Both the position numbers and the translations under genes were made by a program. The notes beneath the pieces were generated by a model that saw only the letters and a program-made list of their open reading frames with translations, was not told the DNA's origin and made no database searches. 15,040 nucleotides of DNA from Gammaproteobacteria bacterium (GTDB lineage: Bacteria > Pseudomonadota > Gammaproteobacteria > Pseudomonadales > Azotimanducaceae), in the NCBI GenBank assembly GCA_002725095.1, contig PBQQ01000009.1:13283-28322 (forward strand). Reading direction: 5' to 3'. Below, piece after piece: positions 7,073-14,728 of the stretch. Positions within the stretch are counted from its first letter, which is position 1, and each line of letters starts with the position of its first letter.

Positions 7073-8086
7073 TTAGGCCAGCGCGGAGCTGTTCTTTGTA
7101 GATTTGTTTAAATCGGCGGGTGCTGAATTTTTGGTTTTGCGCTCGGCGGTGATTTCTGCAAGTACCGCGATGGCGATCTCCGGTGGCGTTTTGCTGCCGA
7201 TGGGCAAGCCGATTGGTGCGTGTAAGCGCGACAAGGCCTGTTCCGAGACGTCGAGTGCCAGTAGCCGTTCGCGGCGGCTTGCAGAGGTGCGAGAGGAGCC
7301 CATGGCGCCCACGTAGAAGGCCTGAGTATTCAGTGCCTCCATCAAGCCCATGTCATCTATTCTGGGGTCGTGGGTCATAGCGACTATGGCCGTGGCGTGA
7401 TCATCAGCGTGGGCGCGAACAGCGTCGTCTGGCATGTCGCATACCTTTACGACGCCTTCTACGGGAAACTGCTCAAGCAGATCTTCTCGTGGATCGCATA
7501 CGGTCACTTGATAATCCAACATCTTTGCCATATCCGCGAGATATTGGCTGACCATGCCTGCGCCAATAATGAACAGGTGGTAGCTTGGTCCATAGGTATG
7601 TTTAAGCAACTGTTGGTCGCCCCACCAACTCAGCGGTGCAGGTTCGTTTGCGGGGATCAATTGTACGGTACTTTTGACTAGGTCGACCGTGCGCAAAATC
7701 CAGCGACGTTCATGCAGAGCCTGATACAACTGCTCGAACTGATCTATGGTTTGCTTATTCGGTTGTTGTGGCTCGATGATGATGTCGAGGTGACCTCCAC
7801 AGGGTAGGCCGAATTTTTCGGTGTCTTCTGTGGTGACCCCATAGCGGAATAGCTGCGCTTGTTCTGCTGCCAGCTCGCCGTTTATGAGCTTGTCTTGCAG
7901 GTCATCTTCTACGCAGCCGCCAGACAATGAGCCCACCATAACGCCGTCGCTGTTACAGCCGAGCAAGGAGCCGGTTGGGCGTGGCGAGGAGCCCCAGGTT
8001 TCCGCCACTGTTGCAAGCCAGCAGTGGCTGCCATTCCGCAACCAAGTTAAAACTTGGGTTATGACTTCTTTATCGACTGCGTGCAT
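7073..8086 (-). CDS. XdhC/CoxI-family molybdenum hydroxylase maturation protein
   Basis: A 337-residue XdhC-family protein. Members bind molybdenum cofactor, help its sulfuration and insert it into xanthine dehydrogenase-like enzymes. The N-terminal XdhC/CoxI domain (about 8-75) contains WGSSPRPTGSLL (31-42) and GSLSGGCVEDD (52-62), and the conserved LPCGGHLDIIIEP is at 94-106. The C-terminal Rossmann domain (about 168-312) starts with LFIIGAGMVSQYLADM and carries DPRED, MTHDPRIDD, YVGAMGSSRT and PIGLPIGSKTPPEIAIAVLAEI. The last ~25 residues are a polar, low-conservation-looking tail. ATG 8086 is preceded by a purine-rich GAGGGTGGTGGA. It is the first gene of the pair with the mocA-like gene. 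The client enzyme must be encoded elsewhere, or this pair serves a distant operon. Confidence 0.9.
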   Translation of the reverse strand: MHAVDKEVITQVLTWLRNGSHCWLATVAETWGSSPRPTGSLLGCNSDGVMVGSLSGGCVEDDLQDKLINGELAAEQAQLFRYGVTTEDTEKFGLPCGGHLDIIIEPQQPNKQTIDQFEQLYQALHERRWILRTVDLVKSTVQLIPANEPAPLSWWGDQQLLKHTYGPSYHLFIIGAGMVSQYLADMAKMLDYQVTVCDPREDLLEQFPVEGVVKVCDMPDDAVRAHADDHATAIVAMTHDPRIDDMGLMEALNTQAFYVGAMGSSRTSASRRERLLALDVSEQALSRLHAPIGLPIGSKTPPEIAIAVLAEITAERKTKNSAPADLNKSTKNSSALA

Positions 8087-8443
8087 TCCACCACCCTCAA
8101 TACATTAGGTTTGGTTGATATAGGCGAAAGTGTAACTCAACTTGGCCGGAGCGGTGATCTCACGACGATTCAATGGTTTTCGTCTAACAGCGTCCATACC
8201 ATTACGCGGCGCGCGCTGTTGGCCAGCGAGGGTTGAGGATCTTTGACAAGGCGTTCGGCACTCGGCCAGTTTGCCTGAGCTATGGCCTTGGTTAGCGGAT
8301 GAATCTGAGCCGCAGTTGACCTATGCTGTGGCCGTGTCTGCACCGCTGCGACGGTCTCTAACAAACTCGGAAAAGCTGATTGTGCTGACCATTTGGTCGG
8401 CGTTGCAGTCAGCTCCGGTTATCGACAATTCATAGGAACAAAC
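8087..8443. other. 357-base gap without a confident gene (xdhC/pepN divergent region)
   Basis: The stretch must hold promoters for the divergent xdhC-like and pepN genes, but I find no convincing -35/-10 pair. A TTGACA at 8243-8248 has no good -10 at normal spacing. Two open frames overlap on opposite strands. One on the minus strand, 8170-8364, could start only at TTG. One on the plus strand is open from 8247 and ends in TAG 8433-8435; it could start at TTG 8271 and reads like plausible protein (LPELWPWLADESEP..., ...LIVLTIWSALQ...). Neither has a Shine-Dalgarno at a start codon. The plus frame's stop overlaps the pepN ribosome site, which is the arrangement of a coupled upstream gene. This could be a small gene with an unusual start, a decayed gene, or chance. 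Confidence 0.5.
8434..8437 (+). promoter_or_regulatory. Ribosome binding site deciding the pepN GTG start
   Basis: AGGA sits 6 bases before the GTG at 8444. It overlaps the TAG stop of a small upstream open frame (8433-8435). The alternative in-frame TTG at 8393 has no such site. Confidence 0.6.
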
Positions 8444-11116
8444 GTGCAACAAGGATTACCTCAGCCAATAGCATTAGCAGACTACCAGTCACCAGAGTAC
8501 CGCACGGTGAATACGGATCTTGTGTTCGATATTCGTGATGGTGTCACTGAAGTGACCAGCACCTTGGGCATTCAGCGCCAGACAGCGGAAGGCTCGGTGC
8601 TGCGATTGGACGGACAAGAACTGGAATTGATCAGTGTCGAACTGGATGGTCGAATCTTGTCCAGTAATGAGTTTCAAATTGATCACGAGCAACTGATTCT
8701 TCGCGATCTTCAAGAGCGACATCAATTACGCATTGTCACTCGTATTTGCCCCGAACAGAACACGGCTCTTGAAGGGTTGTATCGGTCGAGCAATATGTAC
8801 TGCACTCAGTGCGAAGCACAAGGCTTTCGTCAAATTACTTACTATCAAGATCGTCCTGACGTTCTGTCGAAATTTACGACCACGATTATTGCGGATTCAG
8901 AGCGCTATCCGAACTTATTGTCCAATGGCAATTTGGTGGCTGAAGAGCAGATGGCTGACGGGCGAAAAAAAGTAACCTGGGAAGACCCCTTTGCTAAGCC
9001 GTGTTACTTATTCGCGTTGGTGGCTGGCGACCTCGCTGTGTTGGACGACCAATTTACCACCATGAGTGGACGCAACGTGGCGTTAAAGATTTTTTCGGAA
9101 CCGCACAATATTGAACAATGTCATTACGCTATGGATGCTCTGAAGCGTTCTATGCGCTGGGATGAAGAGCGCTTTGGTCGTGAATATGACCTGGATATTT
9201 TCATGATCGTTGCTGTCGAGGATTTCAATATGGGGGCCATGGAGAACAAAGGCCTGAATATCTTTAACACGTCATGCGTGCTCGCTGCGAAAGATACCGC
9301 CACTGATGACGCTTACCAGCGCGTAGAGGCGGTGGTCGCCCATGAATATTTTCATAATTGGTCGGGAAACCGCGTGACGTGTAGGGATTGGTTTCAGCTG
9401 AGCTTAAAAGAGGGGTTTACTGTGTTTCGTGATGCGGAATTCTCCGCTGATATGAATTCCCGTGCAGTCAAGCGGATCGAAGACGTCGGGTTTTTACGTT
9501 CGATTCAGTTTGCTGAAGACGCCAGTCCACTGGCCCATCCGGTGCGGCCAAGTTCGTATATAGAAATTTCAAACTTTTACACCACCACCATTTATGAAAA
9601 GGGCGCGGAGGTCGTGGGTATGTACCGCACCTTGCTCGGCGACGAAAAGTTCCGGCAGGCCACCGACTTGTATTTTGATCGTCACGACGGCGAAGCGGCG
9701 ACCACCGACGACTTTATGCGTGCCATGAGTGATGCTGGGGATATAGATCTTGGGCAGTTCGGGCGCTGGTATGAACAGGCCGGCACGCCAAGTCTTAGCG
9801 TAGAAGAGCGCTACGCGGATGGAACACTTACACTGATTATTGAACAGGCGTGCCCGCCCACGCCCGGTCAAGAGCAAAAGCTACCCTTTCATATGCCGGT
9901 GCTGCTTGGCGTGCTGGACGCGGATGGTCAGGATGTTGTTTTAGACACGGGCCTGATCAAAACCGCCGCGCAAACCGAATTGCGCGATAATAACCGCTCT
10001 GTTTTGTTGAATTTACGCGAGCCAACCACTCAGATTAGCTTTTTGGGTTTCGCTGAAAAACCTGTCGTCAGTTTTCTGCGCCAGTTTTCTGCACCGGTAA
10101 ACGTGCATTACGAACGACCATCAGCGGAGTTGGATTTCCTCGCCCGCCACGATCAAGATGGCTTTGTGCGTTGGGACGCTCTGCAATCCATGTGGATGGC
10201 CTATTTCGATGTGCGGCAGCCGGGCACTGATGCGCAGCCGCAAGCGGCTTTGCGGAGCGTTGCTGAGCAGGCCCTTACGCTTACTCAAAGTGGCGAAAAG
10301 CTGTTGGCGGCCACCATGTTGGCGGTACCCAGTGAGCTCTATTTGTTCGAGCAATTGCGTGGTTTTGACGCGCATGCTCTGCTCGATGCTAGGGACGCAG
10401 CGGTTGTCTCGGTGGCCACGCATGGCGCGGAATTGTGGAAAACACTGTACGAAACTTACGCGACTGCAGAGTCGTATCAAGTAGACGCAGACAGTATGGC
10501 TGACCGCGCACTGGCCAATACGGGCTTTAATTACTGGTGTCGCAGTTTGGCGGCCGAGGGTGAGGTTGCCGAGTTGCAGTCGCAGCTTAGGATGCGATAC
10601 GCGGCGGTGGATAATCTCACAGACCGACGGACGGTATTGTCTCTGGTTTGTCGCTTGCCTGAAGTAGGGCAAGCGTTGCGCCAAGAAATTCTTCAAGACT
10701 TTTACGCCAAGTGGCAACGCGAGGCGTTGGTGATTGATCTGTGGTTTAACGTTCAGGCACAGAGTCCGCTTACCGAAGTCGCGGGCATAAAAAGTCTCGT
10801 AGCTCATCCCAGCTTTGATCAAAAAAACCCAAACCGTGTTCGCTCGGTTTATGGGGCTTTTGGAATGCTTAATCTGCGTCGTTTGCATGCTTTAGATGGC
10901 AGCGGTTACCAATTCGTTGCCGCCGCAGTAGCTGAGATGGACGCCCTTAATCCGCAAATTGCCGCTAGGCTTGCGGCACCTCTTACCCGTTGGAAGAAGT
11001 TCGACAGCCACCGCCAGCAGCTTATGCAGAACGCGTTGCGCACGCTTTTAGGCGAAGACGGTCGGGCGCCCTCAAAGGATTTGTTTGAAATAGTGAGCAA
11101 AAGTCTAGCTGGCTAA
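8444..11116 (+). CDS. pepN: Aminopeptidase N (M1 zinc metallopeptidase)
   Basis: Broad-specificity cytoplasmic removal of N-terminal residues in peptide turnover. From GTG 8444 the protein has 890 residues (E. coli PepN has 870). The start is chosen by AGGA 6 bases upstream and by alignment of LADYQSPEYRTVNTDLVFDI with the usual PepN N-terminus; TTG 8393 would add 17 residues. The substrate-binding GAMEN is at 264-268, and the zinc site HEYFH (300-304) is followed after 18 residues by E323 in LKEGFTVFRD. This nearly matches E. coli numbering (297-301, 320). The GRNVALKIF and DLDIFMIVAVEDFNMGAMEN context is PepN-specific rather than general M1. The long C-terminal helical domain is intact to LLGEDGRAPSKDLFEIVSKSL. 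It appears monocistronic, between a divergent xdhC-like gene and the convergent Bat operon. Confidence 0.96.
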   Translation: MQQGLPQPIALADYQSPEYRTVNTDLVFDIRDGVTEVTSTLGIQRQTAEGSVLRLDGQELELISVELDGRILSSNEFQIDHEQLILRDLQERHQLRIVTRICPEQNTALEGLYRSSNMYCTQCEAQGFRQITYYQDRPDVLSKFTTTIIADSERYPNLLSNGNLVAEEQMADGRKKVTWEDPFAKPCYLFALVAGDLAVLDDQFTTMSGRNVALKIFSEPHNIEQCHYAMDALKRSMRWDEERFGREYDLDIFMIVAVEDFNMGAMENKGLNIFNTSCVLAAKDTATDDAYQRVEAVVAHEYFHNWSGNRVTCRDWFQLSLKEGFTVFRDAEFSADMNSRAVKRIEDVGFLRSIQFAEDASPLAHPVRPSSYIEISNFYTTTIYEKGAEVVGMYRTLLGDEKFRQATDLYFDRHDGEAATTDDFMRAMSDAGDIDLGQFGRWYEQAGTPSLSVEERYADGTLTLIIEQACPPTPGQEQKLPFHMPVLLGVLDADGQDVVLDTGLIKTAAQTELRDNNRSVLLNLREPTTQISFLGFAEKPVVSFLRQFSAPVNVHYERPSAELDFLARHDQDGFVRWDALQSMWMAYFDVRQPGTDAQPQAALRSVAEQALTLTQSGEKLLAATMLAVPSELYLFEQLRGFDAHALLDARDAAVVSVATHGAELWKTLYETYATAESYQVDADSMADRALANTGFNYWCRSLAAEGEVAELQSQLRMRYAAVDNLTDRRTVLSLVCRLPEVGQALRQEILQDFYAKWQREALVIDLWFNVQAQSPLTEVAGIKSLVAHPSFDQKNPNRVRSVYGAFGMLNLRRLHALDGSGYQFVAAAVAEMDALNPQIAARLAAPLTRWKKFDSHRQQLMQNALRTLLGEDGRAPSKDLFEIVSKSLAG

Positions 11117-11217
11117 TTCGCACCCTACGTCGGCCGAACCACCGTCAGCGCTGGGCACTACAACGACTGCGGCTGCGACAGATACTGCGACAACCAGTAC
11201 CACGGTTACTGCAGCCA

Positions 11218-11239
11218 CCAGCGGCACATAAGTCGCTGG
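11218..11239 (+). terminator. Possible weak hairpin terminator after pepN
   Basis: CCAGCGGC and GTCGCTGG form an 8-base-pair stem (one G-T pair) around the 6-base loop ACATAA, followed by GTTTGC. It lies in the 157-base gap between the convergent pepN and batD stops, about 100 bases past pepN. The T-tract is very short, so function is doubtful. The rest of the gap (11117-11273) holds no supported gene. Confidence 0.25.
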
Positions 11240-11273
11240 GTTTGCGCCTCGGTAGGCCGCGCGAACATACAGC

Positions 11274-12974
11274 TCAAATAGACGGATAAAGGGCGGGTAG
11301 GGACATTCCGCTGTTTGCCTTATTAGGCGCGGCGGCTTGAGAGTGAAACAGCTGTTGCGCAAGTTTCATTAGATCCTCTGGTACGTCAGTTGCGGGTTCT
11401 TCGCTGTAGCGCCATAACGCCAGCAGGCGCACGAATCTTCTGGCCTCCGGCTGTTCTGATATCCAAGTCTCTAGCGCTTTATCGGGCAACAGTGCGTAAC
11501 GCACCTGTAAATACTGCCTGAGAGACTGTTGAATACCTTGTGCATCTGCAGCTTCAATTCGATGTAATAGTGTTTTGCGCGCGCGTCGTAACGCCCAGCT
11601 TTGGTTTGTTAATGTGCGTTTAAACGCGTGGAACACAGCAATTAATCCAATAACGAAGGCGATTGCTGCAAACGCCCATTGAAGCCGCTGAGATGCGGCT
11701 ATCGGAATTTCAATATCAAGTTCTTCCACGGCGGGCTGTTCGTTGGTTTTTTCACCGCCTGCGAAAAGCGAGGTGTTCCCCTGTGCTGATTCTTCGGCTG
11801 CGGTCGTTCGCTGGTTGATTGATTCGCCCTGGGCCTTAAAGCTTGTGGCATCGAGGGTGCTGCGTTTCACTTCATTGGTGTTGGTGTCCCACCAAACGAC
11901 CTCTATGCTCGGTAGGGTTAACGTCCCGGGGGTTAACGGCATAAGGTTGCGACGCTCGATACGTTGGCCAACGACATTTATCCCTTGGGTGCTGTCTATC
12001 AATTCTGCAGGCTCTGGGTACTCGCGAAAGGTATTTTCAGGCAAGGCAGATGATAGCGGCGGCACGATAGAGCCTGTATTGCTCTCTACCGTGATTTTAA
12101 CGACTTGGGTCAAAGTATCGCCCACGTCTACGGTGTTCTGCATGAGTTTTGGTTCAAAGGCCTGACTCATTAAGACATCTGTTGCGGGTAGCCATGGAGA
12201 ATTTTTTGGGTAGTTGTTGGGGATCGGCATAACCATAATCGTTTTTAGTTCAGTAGCAACGCGCACACCCTTGCGTGATACGCGGCCGTTGTTGAGCATC
12301 CGCACACTCGCCGTCATTTCAACTGCGGGAATCGTCAGGGCGCCGCTGGCTTCAGGAAAAATTGCATAGTTTTGCGTGACTACGCCGTAGGTTCGTCCAT
12401 TGCGTTGAACCGTGGTGGCCTGATTTTCTCCAAGCGTGATCACTGCTGCATTTTCAATGTTTGGTGCGCCAGGCTGCCCGCCATAGAGTTGCACGCCATT
12501 TGAGTAAAACAACTGCCTTTGCATCAAGATCTGACTTTGCACGTAGGCCTTGGAGCTGGAAAACTGCTGTTGGTAGAACACTAACTCGTCTATCTGTTGT
12601 CGCGTGCTGGCTGCGAGTGGCCGAACCTCCAGGATGAGCGTCTTGGTTGCGAGGTTGCCGATACGAATAGGTGGAATGGTTAGCGCGCCGACTTTTTTGG
12701 GTTGCAGGGTGATTTGGTAGTCCACCCAACTTTGGGCTCGGCCGTTGATGTACTGATATTGGGTGCTGGTGTTATTTCCCATAATGTGGAAATTTTCTTG
12801 CAGCCCGGCCAAGTTTAATGACTCACTTTCGCGGGTATTGTGAGCGCGAATAACCAGTCGCACGGACTCCAGTTCCTCGATGGAATTGCTTGACAGACGC
12901 GCGCTGATTTCGCCATGAGCGAGCGCGGTGAATAGCGCGAGCAACAGCGCTATTGTCAAGCGCAGGCTTACCAT
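11274..12974 (-). CDS. batD: BatD-family protein (exported, membrane anchored)
   Basis: A 566-residue protein of the BatD/oxygen-tolerance family, last gene of the visible Bat operon. A cleavable signal peptide is clear at residues 1-21 (MVSLRLTIALLLALFTALAHG, likely cut before E22). A long periplasmic part built of beta-sandwich-like repeats contains recurring phrases such as ALTIPPIRIG, ALTIPAVEM and TLTLPSIEV, the 'GxLTIP' theme typical of BatD. A membrane segment (about 430-450, WAFAAIAFVIGLIAVFHAF) precedes a cytoplasmic helical tail of about 115 residues with a YRYS-like LALWRYSEE. The start ATG 12974 has AAGGAG at 12982-12987, and the gene overlaps the stop of the BatB/C gene by 7 bases. 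The longer frame from 13088 lacks support. Family role: envelope stress and aerotolerance in some bacteria; mechanism unknown. Confidence 0.9.
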   Translation of the reverse strand: MVSLRLTIALLLALFTALAHGEISARLSSNSIEELESVRLVIRAHNTRESESLNLAGLQENFHIMGNNTSTQYQYINGRAQSWVDYQITLQPKKVGALTIPPIRIGNLATKTLILEVRPLAASTRQQIDELVFYQQQFSSSKAYVQSQILMQRQLFYSNGVQLYGGQPGAPNIENAAVITLGENQATTVQRNGRTYGVVTQNYAIFPEASGALTIPAVEMTASVRMLNNGRVSRKGVRVATELKTIMVMPIPNNYPKNSPWLPATDVLMSQAFEPKLMQNTVDVGDTLTQVVKITVESNTGSIVPPLSSALPENTFREYPEPAELIDSTQGINVVGQRIERRNLMPLTPGTLTLPSIEVVWWDTNTNEVKRSTLDATSFKAQGESINQRTTAAEESAQGNTSLFAGGEKTNEQPAVEELDIEIPIAASQRLQWAFAAIAFVIGLIAVFHAFKRTLTNQSWALRRARKTLLHRIEAADAQGIQQSLRQYLQVRYALLPDKALETWISEQPEARRFVRLLALWRYSEEPATDVPEDLMKLAQQLFHSQAAAPNKANSGMSLPALYPSI

Positions 12975-14725
12975 ATCTTGTCTCCTTGGCGATGCTCGTA
13001 GTCGCCGTTGCGCAATCTTTGTTTGGTTTCGTGTTGGAATTTGCGCCGTAATAGGCCACCAGGTTCGTCTGGAACGCGGCGCAACCATTGCTCTAGAGCC
13101 TCCTGTTTCTCGTCGCGGTTTACCATTTCTTGGCGCTGTTGATCCTCATCCTTGCCATCGCGCTCTTGTTCCGACTGGCGCTGATCTTCATTGGGTTGTG
13201 AGGGGCTCTCGTTCGACTGCTGGTCTGACTGCTGTTGTTGGTCTTCGCTCTGGCTCTGTTCTGATTCGTTAGACGGCTGGTCTTGCTGGTTTTCAGTGCT
13301 GTCCTGTTGTGCCTCGGCTTGTTGCTGTTGCTGCTGTTGTAAAAGACGCTCAACGAGCGCTTTGTTAAATGCCGCGTCCTCGTGGTCCGCTGCTGCTGAC
13401 AGTACCTGGGCGTAGAGGTCCAACGCCTGCTGATAATTTCCCAACCGCGCTTGCGTGTTGGCGCGGTTATATGCGCCGGTAGTGGTGCTGTCCTGATTGA
13501 AGCCGCGCAGTGCATCGGTCCAATCGCCGGTTCGGTAGCGAGCGACTGCGCGCCATTGAGGATCCTCGAAAAGAATGGCGGCTTTCTCTGGCTCGCCTGC
13601 GGTTAAAGCCTGATGAGCACGCTGGTCGTCTCGCCACCAGAGCTTGTCCCAAAGTGTCCCAGGAGTGGTTTGGCGATTAGCAGTAGTTTCTGCGACCGCG
13701 TCAAAACTGGGTACCGTGAATGCAAAGGCCAGCATGACCAAGGCGCCACGGCGGAATCCCAGCAAGCATAAGGGTAGAAGAAATACCGCCAGCCAGTGGC
13801 CCTGATCGAACCAAGTGTCGAATTCGCGCTCCACCTCAATGGATGAGTCTTCTGTGGGCAATGGAGTCGATAAAGCGACTTTGAAATCAGCGTCGCTCAG
13901 GCTGAGTTTTGAGTATTTGCCGTAGCTTAGGTTCGCCACATCAGCGAGCCTGCGCTCGTCCAATAAGGCGATAACTTGGTTTCCCTCTTGGGTCATAAGG
14001 TAGCGCCGCGATTCCGCATTGGAGTCAAGAGGAATGGTACCCCCGTCATAAGTGCCAATACCTATGATTGAAATGGGGAAAGCACGATTTCGATGGCCGC
14101 TTACCGCACTTATTTTATCTATACCATCTGTAATCATCAGGATCCGACCTTCTGTCATGTTGGCATTGCTAAACAGCTCTTTTGCAATTTCTAGTCCGTG
14201 ACTAGGGTTGCTACCTAGGACGGGCATCATGCCTGGGTCCAGTGCTCCTAACAGGTTCTCGATGGTCGCTACATCATCGGTAAGCGGCACCACAGCGTGC
14301 GCATCGCCTGCATAGGCCACTAAGGCGGTCATGCCTTCTTCGCGCTGGCGCAGAATGTCGGTGATTTTCTGCCGTGCCCGTACAATGCGCGATGGTTTTA
14401 TATCCTCGGCCCACATGGACAGCGATAGATCCAATAGCACGACCAGTGCGTCATTTTTTTGTTCGACGTTTTGCGGCAATTTTTCCCAGGTTGGGCCTGC
14501 TAGGCCAACCACAGCTAAGGTGAGCGCGGCCAGCATCAGGCTGCGTAGCCATTGGCCTGAACGGGTCTCTTCAATGTCCAATAACACGGGCAATAGCTCT
14601 TTGCTGATTGCGCTGTGCCAAGCTGAACCTGAGCGGGTGCGGCGAAACCAAAACCACGCCAGCGCCAAAATCGGCAACAGTGCCAAAAACCAGTATGGCC
14701 TAATGAAATGCAGCGTCTCAACCAC
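12968..14725 (-). CDS. BatB/BatC-like fusion: VWA membrane protein with TPR and Q-rich tail
   Basis: A 585-residue protein. Two N-terminal membrane segments (about 12-27 and 62-78) are followed by a von Willebrand A domain (about 90-290) with the metal site D99-x-S101-x-S103, T149 and D200 (MITDGID). Two more hydrophobic segments (about 311-324 and 328-341) come next. TPR-like helices (about 365-460) follow, then a Gln/Glu/Ser/Asp-rich stretch (463-536) and the conserved ending WLRRVPDEPGGLLRRKF (547-563). The VWA and TPR parts are separate genes (BatB, BatC) in some bacteria; here they are one gene, as in many proteobacteria. Start GTG 14725 follows the BatA stop by 3 bases, with AGAGAGA upstream as a weak ribosome site. 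The gene overlaps batD by 7 bases. VWA and TPR domains suggest a protein-assembly or MoxR-ATPase adaptor role at the inner membrane. Confidence 0.9.
   Translation of the reverse strand: MVETLHFIRPYWFLALLPILALAWFWFRRTRSGSAWHSAISKELLPVLLDIEETRSGQWLRSLMLAALTLAVVGLAGPTWEKLPQNVEQKNDALVVLLDLSLSMWAEDIKPSRIVRARQKITDILRQREEGMTALVAYAGDAHAVVPLTDDVATIENLLGALDPGMMPVLGSNPSHGLEIAKELFSNANMTEGRILMITDGIDKISAVSGHRNRAFPISIIGIGTYDGGTIPLDSNAESRRYLMTQEGNQVIALLDERRLADVANLSYGKYSKLSLSDADFKVALSTPLPTEDSSIEVEREFDTWFDQGHWLAVFLLPLCLLGFRRGALVMLAFAFTVPSFDAVAETTANRQTTPGTLWDKLWWRDDQRAHQALTAGEPEKAAILFEDPQWRAVARYRTGDWTDALRGFNQDSTTTGAYNRANTQARLGNYQQALDLYAQVLSAAADHEDAAFNKALVERLLQQQQQQQAEAQQDSTENQQDQPSNESEQSQSEDQQQQSDQQSNESPSQPNEDQRQSEQERDGKDEDQQRQEMVNRDEKQEALEQWLRRVPDEPGGLLRRKFQHETKQRLRNGDYEHRQGDKIW
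12982..12987 (-). promoter_or_regulatory. Ribosome binding site deciding the batD start
   Basis: AAGGAG on the minus strand lies 7 bases before ATG 12974, inside the 3' end of the BatB/C gene. It supports translational coupling and rules out the longer open frame from 13088. Confidence 0.8.
13118..13339 (-). repeat. Low-complexity Gln/Glu/Ser-coding tract within BatB/C
   Basis: A run of CAG/CAA-rich codons encodes residues 463-536. It includes seven consecutive Gln (463-469) and a later run of four. The tract lies between the TPR helices and the conserved C-terminal motif and looks like a disordered, highly charged linker. It may be length-variable between strains. Confidence 0.75.
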
Positions 14726-14728
14726 GCG

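Noticed and set aside
8170..8364. 64-residue minus-strand frame; faint likeness to YeaC/DUF1315 (LTKAIAQANWP ... VMVW)
   Set aside because: It can start only at TTG without a ribosome site, lacks the conserved GKWPDG and LTxEQ motifs of DUF1315, and is contradicted by an equally plausible opposite frame.
10121..10888. 255-residue open frame antisense to pepN
   Set aside because: It lies wholly inside the conserved pepN gene, has a basic, unstructured-looking composition and matches no family. It is a shadow frame.
11105..11362. 85-residue hydrophobic minus-strand frame as a gene
   Set aside because: It overlaps the batD 3' end by about 90 bases and has no good start or ribosome site. The hydrophobicity is explained by repeated GTN/GCN codons. 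Kept only as a low-interest observation.
12975..13088. N-terminal extension of batD
   Set aside because: The extra 38 residues are Arg-rich with no signal-peptide character and are out of frame with the overlapping BatB/C C-terminal coding sequence. AAGGAG and the signal peptide fix the start at 12974.
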